From: Falsiroseomonas stagni DSM 19981
GTDB lineage: Bacteria; Pseudomonadota; Alphaproteobacteria; Acetobacterales; Acetobacteraceae
Assembly: GCF_900114315.1 (NCBI RefSeq)
Contig: NZ_FOSQ01000002.1
Coordinates: 558,001-622,000, forward strand
Reading direction: 5' to 3'
DNA length: 64,000 bases
The notes under the pieces: model-generated
The model's input: only the letters and a program-made list of their open reading frames with translations
Told to the model about the DNA's origin: nothing
Database searches by the model: none
Shown: positions 51,701 to 58,663 of the stretch, in pieces
Layout of the letters: every line of letters starts with the position of its first letter
How positions within the stretch are numbered: the first letter of the stretch is position 1
Program-made: the position numbers and the translations under genes

Positions 51701-52178
51701 CCTGGCCGCGCTGGATTCCGCGCTCTCCGCCGGGCTGGCGGAGGTCGCGATCTCCGCTGCCGCCGCGGGTGTCCCGCCGCCCCGCCTGGCGTTGCAGGAG
51801 AAGCTGGCCGCCGCCATCGGCAGCGCGAAGCGGGATGCGCTGGCGGATGCGGTGGCGGAGGCGATCAGCCGCATCCTCGGCCTCGGTGACACGCCGCTGG
51901 ACCGCGCGCGGCCCCTGGCCGAACTCGGCCTCGACAGCCTGATGGCCGTCGAACTCCGCAACACCCTCTCCGCCGCCATCGGCAAGCCGCTGCGCGCCTC
52001 GCTCGTCTTCGACCATCCGAGCGCGGAGGCGCTGGTCGCGCATCTCGCCGCCGAACTGGGCCTGGGCGTCACCCCTCCTCCCGCCGAAGCCCCACCGCCC
52101 GCCCCGCCCCCTGCCGACGACCCCGACGACGACGCCCTGCTGCTGCTGGAACGGAAGCTCGCCCATGCCGGGTACTGA
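42747..52178 (+). CDS. PKS-G: bimodular, KS-DH-cMT-KR-ACP / KS-DH-ER-KR-ACP (modules 7-8)
   Basis: This 3143-residue protein overlaps PKS-F by ATGA and has an N-terminal coil (QVKEQAVRLLQRMQERLDA). Module 7: KS (33-435, Cys191); AT-less linker ending in HPFDRQRFW; DH (557-798, HRVRG....P); C-methyltransferase (VLEIGAGTG near 950); KR (1240-1460) with His1379 for Tyr and Ser1383 for Asn, probably inactive; ACP (Ser1533). Module 8: KS (1587-1998, Cys1748); AT-less linker ending in TPWDRQRHW; DH (2110-2368, HALAG....P); ER (2489-2795, TGGVGLA); KR (2804-3015, GGTGALG, intact YAAAN); ACP (Ser3064). The C-terminal tail DDALLLLERKLAHAG is a likely docking tail. Module 7 should leave an alpha-methyl beta-keto unit unless reduced in trans. 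Module 8 should give a fully saturated unit. Neither module has its own AT. Confidence 0.94.
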   Translation: MSTDRQVKEQAVRLLQRMQERLDASEARFRAPIAIIGLGCRFPGAEGPDAFWSLLAEGRNAVRPVPPDRWAAPATGGTAQGGFLDGIDLFDAAFFGIAPREAAAMDPQQRLVLEAAWRALEHSGIAPDRLEGTRTGVYLGCCTADYARIGDPAAMSEEGYAATGGAPGVAAGRLAYLLGLQGPALVVDTACSSSLVATHLAVQALRAGECSLALSGGVNLTLLPWGAATLDRLHMLSPDGQCRAFDEAANGFVRAEGCGVLVLKRLADALADSDRVLAVIRGSAVNQDGRSAGLTAPNGPAQEAVIRAALDNAGLAPADVDAIEAHGTGTTLGDPIEMQALRGVFGGARPAPLRVGSVKTNIGHAEGAAGVAGLVKAALMLRHQAVVPSLHFTRLNPHIDLGDAAIEIPVATVPTPLRRVGVSSFGFSGTNAHLILEAAPEAPPRASTPAEAPRLLLSARTPDALRAMAAETQAKLRDGAFTFADACHTAAVARPRLPWWIIADSAEDLAAAEPSDALMPDLPAPPGRRVDLPGHPFDRQRFWLDEAEMLPGRRLPQAGPAPVFEAHLMPGARLLADHRVRGTALLPAADMLERLRTAAEASGQGNALADITLDRALPVAVPRLVQVVAGDELGLFAQAGTAWDRHATARATTADALPDQKLPALHATCTESLDPNAFHAWLAEAGIDFGPHYRCIAALWRGQGQALAQLSAAPFPVLLDAALRTAGAIAFGSSGAPRLPAGAARYARAARAPGAESWAHAVITGDSGGVTTADIRLLDADGTVLALLEGLRLAAAPDAWRGWCHAIAWTPRPDPRARIAALTAGLEDPARRLALEAAATRHARAAIAAVKAEEVVPRHRRLFDHLARLAARPLPDAIPLPGAAPEAALLDRCGAALPDVLRGLADPVKLLFEGDGAEQVYRDSPAYAAANQVLAVLAEAAAPPTGRLRVLEIGAGTGATAAAVLAALDPDRVEYWFTDIGRSLVERARGRIPAQRFAVLDIEDDPLAQGLPAAGFDLVIAANVLHATRDLEAALRHVARVLAPDGRLLLLETDPEGLPGDPTPGGWVDLVFGLTEGWWRFADPALRHDHPLLSRPAWLALLARLGLEATAIPDLPGNTLLVARPAAEAVTLADPGGPAADRCATLLARLQALGPEQRRITLRTRGALGADPAGAALWGMMRTLRQERPELDIRLLDGDGDPPPALLLAEPELVLRDGALLVPRLGRAADGPPAIIDPDGAILVTGAFGGLGRFASEWLVRRGARRLVLAGRRIPEDLAWMQALRDAGATVTLEACDLADAGARAALIARLPALRGIVHAAGTLADATLAQASAADFATTLAPKFDAARDLDAAFPDLDVFLLFSSAVALFGQAGQAAHVAASCAIDALAATRRARGGRATSLGFGLWRDIGSQAGNAALIDRLAAQGLGTIPSEAGEALLDWALSTPEAASAILPIDRPRFLASFEGMRPPSSLRGWQAPKPAAPARAAMAEAPPAAALADLIAGEAAAVLGLSPGQALDRRANLFELGLDSLMAVELRNRLQSRLGRGALSATLLFDHSSVAALAAHLGDAPAAARATTRATASDDPIAIIGMGCRFPAGGEDPDAFWQALAEGRDGIIPRPEGRSLGPQDIDGPQAGYLPDVAGFDPLAFGIAPREAPFMDPQHRLLLEVAWEALEDALLPPDTLAGSNTGVFMGLCNYDYAQLAAHAEGGEAFAGTGGAPSIAAGRIAYLLGLNGPALVLDTACSSSLVALHLAVQAIRRGECGMALAGGVNLALGSGTTSALQGLSMLAPDARCKAFDARADGFVRADGCGVVVLKRLSEATAAGDRILAIIRGTAVNQDGRSSGLTAPSGAAQEAVIRAALADAGLPPDAIDAIEAHGTGTALGDPIEMHALRNVFGPSRDRPLMVGSVKTNIGHAEAAAGIAGLIKAVQMLRHGQVPPSLHFGALNPHIDLGGADLRVPTSLAPAALRHVGVSSFGFSGTNAHAVLEAPPAPAPAPPPPARPLLLLTARSEAGLRRLVAACQARLAAGADFAALCASAAHGRARHPWWVLVEMPEALATVTPSNAPLPDLPPQSGARIALPLTPWDRQRHWATPARAALPASVHPLLGRRLRSQRGERLFETELTSTRPAWLADHALAGRVVLPAAAMVEMLLSALPPDAPAVLEDVTFDRLLAPAETPVVQTMHDGGALTLAAAAEDPDAPFIPIATARAGTLAPGPAPSLAEARARCPRGMDVGALYARFAEAGLAYGPAFQGLRALWAGDGEAVAELGDSQPGYRLDPRVLDAAWQALAATLPEGSRDALVPKGLARFTLLGGTPRFAVLRLPAPDRAEVALLDASGAPVALCEGLALAVSRQGAVVQEIAWRALPDGTETPAWIDLRAEADAVAATWRVLEAARAAPARLAVLATLDASPAQAALAGLMPTLALEHPELRPVLLDLPAGAVPPPIPAEGPAVLTLRDGALLARELASRPTPPPPPAPFVLARGADASLEALRWDRMAAPSATPGQVVIEVAATGINFRDVMNLLGVYPGDGGAPGVECAGRVVAVGDGVGGFAPGDAVLAIAPGCFASHVSADARLLRPLPDGMGFAEAAAQPVAWLTARLALLEVARLTRGQRVLVHAATGGVGLAAIAVARAAGAVVVATAGSAEKRARLAALGITEVHDSRALGFAAAAPVDVVLNSLTGPAIPAGLGLLKPGGVFLEIGKAEIWDTDRVDAIRPDIRYRPVALDSLILSNPARVGDMLASLCDDLSQGLAPLPVERWPFAEVTPALRRIQAARHIGKLVLARSLFRADATYLLTGGTGALGRHLARWLVANGARHLVLLARNPADVAIEGATIRSIAADIADPAALRRALSGLRHPLRGIFHLAGALHDGTAARLDRERLAAAFPAKLAGAEALDRIAAAHPVEHFVMFGSLAALHGSAGQANYAAANAALAAIAQRRRARGEPALLVHWGAWQGDGMAQGRAGLSPDTALAALDSALSAGLAEVAISAAAAGVPPPRLALQEKLAAAIGSAKRDALADAVAEAISRILGLGDTPLDRARPLAELGLDSLMAVELRNTLSAAIGKPLRASLVFDHPSAEALVAHLAAELGLGVTPPPAEAPPPAPPPADDPDDDALLLLERKLAHAGY

Positions 52179-55100
52179 CCCCACCGCGCGGGAGGCGAAT
52201 GCCGTCCGCCGCGCCCTCGCGATGATCCAGGACCTGGAAGCGAAGCTGGACGCCGCCGGCCGCGCCGCGCGCGAACCCGTCGCGGTGATCGGCATCGGCT
52301 GCCGCTTCCCCGGCGGCGGCGAAGGCCCGGATGCCTATTGGCGGCTGCTGTCCACCGCGCGCGACGCCGTGACGGAGGTGCCGGCGGATCGCTGGGACGC
52401 CACCGCCCTCTTCGATGCCGATCCGGACGCCCCCGGCCGCGCCAGCAGCCGCTGGGGCGCCTTCCTCGACGGCATCGATCGCTTCGACGCCGCCCTCTTC
52501 GGCATCTCCCGGCGAGAGGCGGAGGCCATGGACCCGCAGCATCGCCTGCTGCTGGAGAATGCCTGGGCGGCGCTGGAGGATGCCGGCATCGCGCCGGATC
52601 GCCTCTCGGGCCAGGCGCTGGGGGTCTTCGTTGGCCTCAGCACCGCGGATTACGGCACGCTGCTCGGCCGGCAGAGGGATCTCGGCTGGATCGACGCCTA
52701 TGCCAGCCTCGGCAACGCGCCCTCCATCGCCGCGGGGCGCATCGCCTATGCGCTCGGCACCCAGGGGCCGACGATGGTGGTGGACACGGCCTGTTCGTCG
52801 TCGCTGGTGGCCACGCATCTCGCGGTGCGCGCGCTGCGCAGCGGGGAATGCCGCGTGGCGCTGGCGGCGGGGGTGAATGCGACTTTGTCGCCCGAACTCA
52901 CCATCGGCTTCTCCAAGGCGCACATGCTGGCCGGCGATGGGCGCTGCAAGACCTTCGATGCGGCCGCCGACGGCTATGTTCGCGGCGAGGGCTGCGGCGT
53001 GGTCGTTCTCAAGCGGCTGTCGGATGCGCGGGCGGCCGGTGATCCTGTGCTGGCGGTGATCCATGGCAGCGCGGTGAACCAGGATGGTCGCAGCGCCGGC
53101 CTCACCGCCCCTTCCGGCCCCGCGCAGGAAGCCGTGCTCCGCGCCGCCCTCGCCGATGCGGCGCTGGCGCCATCGGACATCGACGCCATCGAGGCCCATG
53201 GCACCGGCACCGCCCTTGGCGATCCCATCGAGATGCATGCGCTCCGCAGCGTCTTCGCCGGGGATCGCGCCCGGCCGCTCTCCGTCGGCTCGGCGAAGAC
53301 CAATATCGGCCATACCGAGGCCGCCGCCGGCATCGCCGGCCTCATCAAGGCCGTCCTCATGCTCCGCCACCAGGCGGTCGCCCCCAGCCTCCACTTCACC
53401 CGCCTCAACCCGCATATCGACCTGACCGGCGCCCGCATCGAAGTGCCGACGCGGCTCGAACCCGCGCCGCTGCGCCACATCGGCGTCAGCTCCTTCGGCT
53501 TCTCCGGCACCAACGCCCATATCGTCCTCGGCGCCGCGCCCGAGACGGCGACAGCCGCCGACCCCCGCCCCGCCCATCTCCTGCCGATCAGCGCCCGCGA
53601 CCCCGCCGCGCTGACGGCGCTGGTCGCCCGCTGGCAGGACGCGCTCGCCGCGCCCGGCGCCGACCTGCCGGCGCTGGCCCGCACCGCCGCCACCGGCCGC
53701 GCCGCCCTGCCCCGCCGCATCGCCATCACCGCCCGCGACCCCGCCACCGCCGCCGACGCACTCCCCAAAGCCGAAGCCACCACCGCCGGCCGCCCCCGCA
53801 TCGCCTTCCTCGTCACCGGCCAGGGCTCCGCCTTCCCCGGCATGGCGCGCGGCCTCGCCGAGACCGCCCCCGTCTTCCGCCGCGTCCTCGATCGCTGCGA
53901 CGCCGTCATGGGCCTGCCCGCACCCCTGTCCCGCCTGTTCGAGGACGGTGCCGCCCTCGCCCGCGCCGATATCGCCCAGCCCGCCCTCTTCGCCCTCTCC
54001 GCCGGCCTCGGCGCGCTCTGGCGCAGCTGGGGCGTGGAGCCGGTGGCGCTGCTCGGCCACAGCCTCGGCGAATACGCCGCCGCCCACCTCGCCGGTGTGC
54101 TGACCTTGGAGGACGCCGCCCGCCTCGTCGCGGCCCGCGGTCGCCTGACGCAGGCGCTGCCCGCCGGCGGCGCCATGGCCGCGGTGCTCGGCCCCGACCC
54201 GCACAGGGTGCTCGCCCGCCACCCTGCCCTCGAACTCGCCGGCGAGAACGGGCCGGAGGCCATCACCCTCGCCGGCCCGCAGGCCGCCATCGCCGCGCTG
54301 CTCGACGACACGATGCTCGCCGCCTCAGGCCTGGACGCAAGGCCGCTCGCCGTCTCCCACGCCTTCCATTCCCGCCTGCTGGACCCGATGCTGGACGCGC
54401 TGGAAGCCGAGGCGCGGTCCATCCCGCACAACCCGCCCGCCATCCCCGTCATCGGCAACCTCGCCGGCACCGTGGTGCCGCGCCATGACGCCGCCTATTG
54501 GCGCGCCCATGCCCGCCAGCCCGTGCGCTTCGCGCAGGGGTTGGCCACGCTGGCGGCGATGGGCGTGACGCACGCCGTCGAACTCGGCGCCATGCCGGTG
54601 CTTGCGGGGCTCGCCCGCAATGCCCTGCCGGCGCTGGTCACGCTGCCCTCGCTCGCCCGCGCGCGCCCGGGGCAGGATGGCGCGACGCTCGGCTGGACCA
54701 CCGCGATGCAGGCCGGCGCCCGCCTCTGGCAGGATGGCGCGGAGATCGACTGGGCCGCCTTCCACCAGCCCTACCCCACCCGCACCACATCGGCGCCGAC
54801 CTACCCGTTCCAGCGCCAGCGCTACTGGTTCGCCCAGGCAGCCGAGGCCCTGCTCGGCGAGACCACTGACCTCGCCACCGGCACCCGCCTGGCCCGCGCC
54901 CGCTTCGACACGCAGCGGCTGCCCTTCCTCGCCGACCATGTCGTCATGGGGGATCTCATCGTCCCCGGCGCCAGCCATGTCGTCGCGATGCTCGCGGCCA
55001 GCGGCGGCACCGCGCTGCGCGACATCGTCTTCGCCGCCCCCTTCAAGCTGCCCGCCACAGGCTGCGCCGTGCAGGTGCTGGTGGAGGGCGACCAGGTCTC

Positions 55101-58100
55101 CCTCCACGCCGATGCCGGCGGCCATTGGACGCGCCACGCCGCCGCCACCCTCGCCCCGACCCCCTCCGCACCCGCGCCCCAGGATCCCGCCGCCCTCGCC
55201 GACCGCGGGAGGGAGGAGGAAGGCGGCGCCGCTGCGCTCCACGCCATGCTGGCGGAACGCGGCATCACCCTCGGCCCCACCTTCCGCGGCATCCATCGGG
55301 TGTTCCGCGGCCAGGGGGAGGCGATCGTCGATGTCGCCCTGCCCGAGGGCACGCCCGCCATCGCGCCGCTGCACCCCGCGCTGCTGGATGCCTGCTTCCA
55401 GGCGCTGGGCGCCACCTTCAGCGGCCAGGGCGAGTCCGGCGCCTTCCTGCCCCTCGCCATCGATGCCGTCGCGCTCCACAAGCCCCATGCCGGCCCCGTC
55501 CGCGCCTGGGTCCGCGCCCGTCCCGCCACGGGCGGCGGCGTCGCCACCGGCGATGTCGAGATCATGGACCCCGATGGCAACCCGGTGATGACCGTCACCG
55601 GCCTGACCATCCGCCGCATCGAAGCCGGCCCCGCCTCCGATCCCGCCGACCGCTGGACCTATGAGGTGGAGTGGGTCGCCCAGTCGCCGGAATGGCGCGT
55701 CCCGCCCCTCGGCGAGGCCGCCGCCCGCGCCGGCGCGGCCACCGCCCCGACCGAGGAAGCCGGCTTCGCGGAGGCGCTGGAATCCCTGGCCGCCGGCTAC
55801 GCCGCCAGGGCACACGCGCAGGTTCCCGCCGCCGCCGTCACCCCCGGCCTCGCCCGCCTGCACGAGCATCTGCCCCGGATGGCCGAGGGCGCCGCGCCCG
55901 ATCCCAACGCACTCGCCGCCGACCTCGCCGCGCGGCTTGGCGACCGCATGGAAATCGCCCTCGCCCGCCGCGCCGGCGCAGCACTGCCGGCGGTGCTGCG
56001 CGGGGAAGCGGATGCGCTGGCCGCGATCTTCGGCGATGGCGGCTCCATCTACGCCGACCCGCCCTTCGCGCGGATGCTGAACGCCATGCTCGTCGCCGCC
56101 GTGGCGCAAGCGGTCGCGGCGCTGCCGGAAGGCCGCAAGCTCCGCCTGCTGGAAATCGGCGCCGGCACCGGGGCGCTGGTCGCGGCGCTGCACCAGGCCG
56201 GGCTGGCGGATCGCCTGGCCATCACCTTCACCGACATTTCCGCCGGTTTCCTCGATGCAGCGGCGGCGCGGTTCGGTGCGGCCATCGCCGCCGCGCTGCC
56301 GCTCGACATCGAACGCGCGCCGGACTCGCAGGGCTTCGCGCCGGGCAGCTTCGACATGGTCGTGGCCAGCAACGTCCTGCACGCCACACGGGACATCCGC
56401 GACAGCCTGCGCCACGCCGCGTCCCTGCTGGCGCCGGGCGGCGCGCTGCTGCTGCTGGAAGCCTGCCGGCGCAGCAACTGGGCCGATCTGGTCTTCGGCT
56501 CCACACCCGGCTGGTGGCGCTTCGGGGATACGGGCCTGCGCCCCGATCACCCGCTGCTGCCCCCGGATGCATGGCAGACCGTCCTGGCCGGGTTCTTCGA
56601 AGCCGTCGACCTGGTTCCCGCCCCGGGCGGCGCGCAGGCCGTCGCCATCGCACGCAGGCCCCGGCCCACCCGCCCGATCCGCTCGATCGAGCCCAATGGC
56701 ACCGATGCGCTCACCTTCGCCACCCGGGCCCTCGCTGCCGCGCAGGATGCCGCCCGCGAAACACAGCCCCCCGCGCTGCACCTGGTGACGCGCGGGGCGC
56801 AGCCCGCCGCCGGTGCCGTCACGCAACCCGCCCAGGCCGCCCTCATCGGCCTCGGCCGCGTCATCGCGCTGGAGCATCCCGAACTCGACGCCCGCCTGCT
56901 GGACGTCCCCGCCGGCGACACGCCGCCGCCCCCGCCAGAGGGCGAACGCGAAGCCGCCTGGCGGGATGGCGCCTGGCATGTGCCACGGCTGAAGCGCGTC
57001 ACGCTGCCGCCCGGGCCGGGCTTCGTCACATCCGGCACGCACCTCGTCACCGGCGGCCTTGGCGGCCTCGGCCCGCTGCTGGCGGCCTGGCTGCTGGACC
57101 GCGGCGCCGAACGCGTGGTGCTGATGGCCCGCCGCGCGCATGAGGGCGAGCCCCTGCCGGCGGGATGCACCGTGATGCAAGGCGATGTCGCGGATGCAGC
57201 CGCCGTCCGGCGCATCATCGCCGCCATCGATGCGGAACTGCCCCCGCTTCGCGGCGTCTTCCACCTGGCCGGCAGCCTCAGCGACGGCGCCATCCTGCGA
57301 CTGTCGCGCGACGACCTCGCCAAGGTCTTCGCCGCCAAGGTCGATGGCGCCCTCAACCTGGAAGCCGCGACCATCGACCGGCCGCTTGATGCCTTCGTGC
57401 TGTTCGGCTCCTCCGCGGGTCTCCTCGGCAATGCGGGCCAGGGCGCGCATGCCGCGGCCAATGCCGTGCTCGGTGCCCTGGCCCATGCCCGCCAGGCGCG
57501 CGGCCTGCCCGGCCTCTGCATCGATTGGGGCGCCTGGGGGGAAGCCGGTGCCGTCGCCGCCACCCCGGCCGGCGCGCGCCTGACCGCCGCGGGCGCGGCG
57601 CTGATGGCCCCGAAGGACGCGCTGCAGGCACTCGGCCGGGCCATCGCCGCCGGCAAGCCGCGCCTGCTGGTGGCCGCCATCGACTGGCCGCGTTTCCTGG
57701 CGGGCTATGGCGCGGGCATCCCCGGCTTTTTCGCCGCTGTCGCGCCGCCACGCGCCGCACCACCCCGCCCCCGCCAGGCCACGACCGGCGCCGATCCCCG
57801 TGCCAGCCGCGCCGCACTTGGCGCCTTCATCGCCGCCGAAGCCGCCCGCGTGCTGCGCGTCGGCACCGGCGAGGCCCTGGCGCCCGATCTTCCCCTCAGC
57901 GATGCGGGGCTCGACAGCCTCATGGCCCTCGAACTCCGCAAGGGGCTCGGCGATGGCCTCGGCCTGACGCTGCCGGCCACCCTGCTGTTCAGCTACCCGA
58001 CGGTGGAGGCGCTGGAAGCGCATCTGGCCGGCCTGCTCGGCCTGGACGCGCCGGCGCCGGAATCCGCGCCCCGCCTGCCCCCGCCCCCCCCGGACGCGGA

Positions 58101-58197
58101 GATCGAGGCCAGCGTCATGCGCATGTCGGAGGATGAGATGATGGCGCTCATCGCGCAGGAATTCAGCCTGGCGATGGAGGAGGGCGGCCGTGGCTGA
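52165..58197 (+). CDS. PKS-H: module 9, KS-AT-DH-cMT-KR-ACP
   Basis: This 2010-residue last PKS overlaps PKS-G by 14 bases and has an N-terminal coil (about 10-36). KS (36-450, Cys210); AT (545-819, GHSLGE Ser633, malonyl-type HAFH); DH (892-1152, HVVMG....P and HPALLDA); C-methyltransferase (LLEIGAGTG near 1329); KR (1622-1845) with GGLGGLG and AAAN but His1762 in place of Tyr; ACP (Ser1918, GLDSL). No thioesterase or reductase domain follows. Instead the C-terminus is a proline-rich linker plus an acidic helix (MSEDEMMALIAQEF) like the tails that hand on to another PKS in this line. From the late KS to the post-AT linker it is nearly identical to PKS-C. It should add an alpha-methyl beta-keto unit. 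How the chain leaves is not evident. Confidence 0.94.
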   Translation: MPGTDPTAREANAVRRALAMIQDLEAKLDAAGRAAREPVAVIGIGCRFPGGGEGPDAYWRLLSTARDAVTEVPADRWDATALFDADPDAPGRASSRWGAFLDGIDRFDAALFGISRREAEAMDPQHRLLLENAWAALEDAGIAPDRLSGQALGVFVGLSTADYGTLLGRQRDLGWIDAYASLGNAPSIAAGRIAYALGTQGPTMVVDTACSSSLVATHLAVRALRSGECRVALAAGVNATLSPELTIGFSKAHMLAGDGRCKTFDAAADGYVRGEGCGVVVLKRLSDARAAGDPVLAVIHGSAVNQDGRSAGLTAPSGPAQEAVLRAALADAALAPSDIDAIEAHGTGTALGDPIEMHALRSVFAGDRARPLSVGSAKTNIGHTEAAAGIAGLIKAVLMLRHQAVAPSLHFTRLNPHIDLTGARIEVPTRLEPAPLRHIGVSSFGFSGTNAHIVLGAAPETATAADPRPAHLLPISARDPAALTALVARWQDALAAPGADLPALARTAATGRAALPRRIAITARDPATAADALPKAEATTAGRPRIAFLVTGQGSAFPGMARGLAETAPVFRRVLDRCDAVMGLPAPLSRLFEDGAALARADIAQPALFALSAGLGALWRSWGVEPVALLGHSLGEYAAAHLAGVLTLEDAARLVAARGRLTQALPAGGAMAAVLGPDPHRVLARHPALELAGENGPEAITLAGPQAAIAALLDDTMLAASGLDARPLAVSHAFHSRLLDPMLDALEAEARSIPHNPPAIPVIGNLAGTVVPRHDAAYWRAHARQPVRFAQGLATLAAMGVTHAVELGAMPVLAGLARNALPALVTLPSLARARPGQDGATLGWTTAMQAGARLWQDGAEIDWAAFHQPYPTRTTSAPTYPFQRQRYWFAQAAEALLGETTDLATGTRLARARFDTQRLPFLADHVVMGDLIVPGASHVVAMLAASGGTALRDIVFAAPFKLPATGCAVQVLVEGDQVSLHADAGGHWTRHAAATLAPTPSAPAPQDPAALADRGREEEGGAAALHAMLAERGITLGPTFRGIHRVFRGQGEAIVDVALPEGTPAIAPLHPALLDACFQALGATFSGQGESGAFLPLAIDAVALHKPHAGPVRAWVRARPATGGGVATGDVEIMDPDGNPVMTVTGLTIRRIEAGPASDPADRWTYEVEWVAQSPEWRVPPLGEAAARAGAATAPTEEAGFAEALESLAAGYAARAHAQVPAAAVTPGLARLHEHLPRMAEGAAPDPNALAADLAARLGDRMEIALARRAGAALPAVLRGEADALAAIFGDGGSIYADPPFARMLNAMLVAAVAQAVAALPEGRKLRLLEIGAGTGALVAALHQAGLADRLAITFTDISAGFLDAAAARFGAAIAAALPLDIERAPDSQGFAPGSFDMVVASNVLHATRDIRDSLRHAASLLAPGGALLLLEACRRSNWADLVFGSTPGWWRFGDTGLRPDHPLLPPDAWQTVLAGFFEAVDLVPAPGGAQAVAIARRPRPTRPIRSIEPNGTDALTFATRALAAAQDAARETQPPALHLVTRGAQPAAGAVTQPAQAALIGLGRVIALEHPELDARLLDVPAGDTPPPPPEGEREAAWRDGAWHVPRLKRVTLPPGPGFVTSGTHLVTGGLGGLGPLLAAWLLDRGAERVVLMARRAHEGEPLPAGCTVMQGDVADAAAVRRIIAAIDAELPPLRGVFHLAGSLSDGAILRLSRDDLAKVFAAKVDGALNLEAATIDRPLDAFVLFGSSAGLLGNAGQGAHAAANAVLGALAHARQARGLPGLCIDWGAWGEAGAVAATPAGARLTAAGAALMAPKDALQALGRAIAAGKPRLLVAAIDWPRFLAGYGAGIPGFFAAVAPPRAAPPRPRQATTGADPRASRAALGAFIAAEAARVLRVGTGEALAPDLPLSDAGLDSLMALELRKGLGDGLGLTLPATLLFSYPTVEALEAHLAGLLGLDAPAPESAPRLPPPPPDAEIEASVMRMSEDEMMALIAQEFSLAMEEGGRG
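52990..54819 (+). repeat. KS-AT duplication, copy 2 (partner at 24391-26220)
   Basis: This is the PKS-H copy of the ungapped, near-identical KS-AT block described for PKS-C. The active-site GHSLGE codons and HAFH motif coincide at the same offset. The flanking domains (methyltransferase after copy 1, DH after copy 2) are unrelated, which puts the exchange borders inside the KS and just after the AT. Confidence 0.92.
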
Positions 58198-58663
58198 CCT
58201 TTCCACCGACAGTCTCGGCCGACTGCTCGGCGCGCTGGCCAGCCGCCCGGGCGTGCTGCCGAAATACCGCTATGCCTCCGCCGGCACGCTCTACCCCGTG
58301 CAGGCCTATCTCTCCCTGCCCGCGCCGGGCGTGCCCGGCCTGCCGCCGGGCTGCCACTACCATGACCCGGAGGCCCACGCCCTCGCCCCCGTGTCGGACC
58401 ACCCCGCGGGTGACGTCCCCCTGCTGCTGCTCATCGCCCAGATGGCGGCGATCGAGCCCGTCTATGGCGCCCTTTCGGAGGATTTCTGCATGCTCGAGGC
58501 TGGCTACATGACGGCGGCGCTGGAAGACGCGGCCGCCGAGGCGGGCCTGGCGCTGGAGGATGCCGGCGATCCCGCCGGCTGGGACCGTCCCGGACTCACG
58601 ACCGCGCTGGCGCTCGATGCCACCCACGCCCCCCTCCTCGCGCTGCGGATCTCGGCGCGATGA
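58190..58663 (+). CDS. stand-alone azoline-oxidase fragment (nitroreductase-fold)
   Basis: This 157-residue protein starts at a GTG overlapping the PKS-H stop by 8 bases and overlaps the next gene by 4. It matches the middle of flavin-dependent thiazoline oxidase domains of NRPSs: LGRLLGAL, then LPKYRYASAGTLYPVQAY (with the Lys-Tyr pair important in McbC/SagB-type azoline dehydrogenases), then CHYHDPEAHAL, IEPVYG and DFCMLEAGYM. It lacks the N-terminal RRSxRxF flavin-phosphate motif and the late GLGLCxIG motif. Those two are exactly what the insert in the NRPS-E A domain keeps. My reading is that the two pieces form one FMN site together. Alternatives are a decayed oxidase or a protein that pairs with an oxidase elsewhere. 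Confidence 0.8.
   Translation: MADLSTDSLGRLLGALASRPGVLPKYRYASAGTLYPVQAYLSLPAPGVPGLPPGCHYHDPEAHALAPVSDHPAGDVPLLLLIAQMAAIEPVYGALSEDFCMLEAGYMTAALEDAAAEAGLALEDAGDPAGWDRPGLTTALALDATHAPLLALRISAR

Noticed and set aside
24391-54819. The KS-AT repeat as a mobile element
   Set aside because: The repeat ends lie inside coding domains, with no inverted repeats or transposase; gene conversion or duplication explains it.
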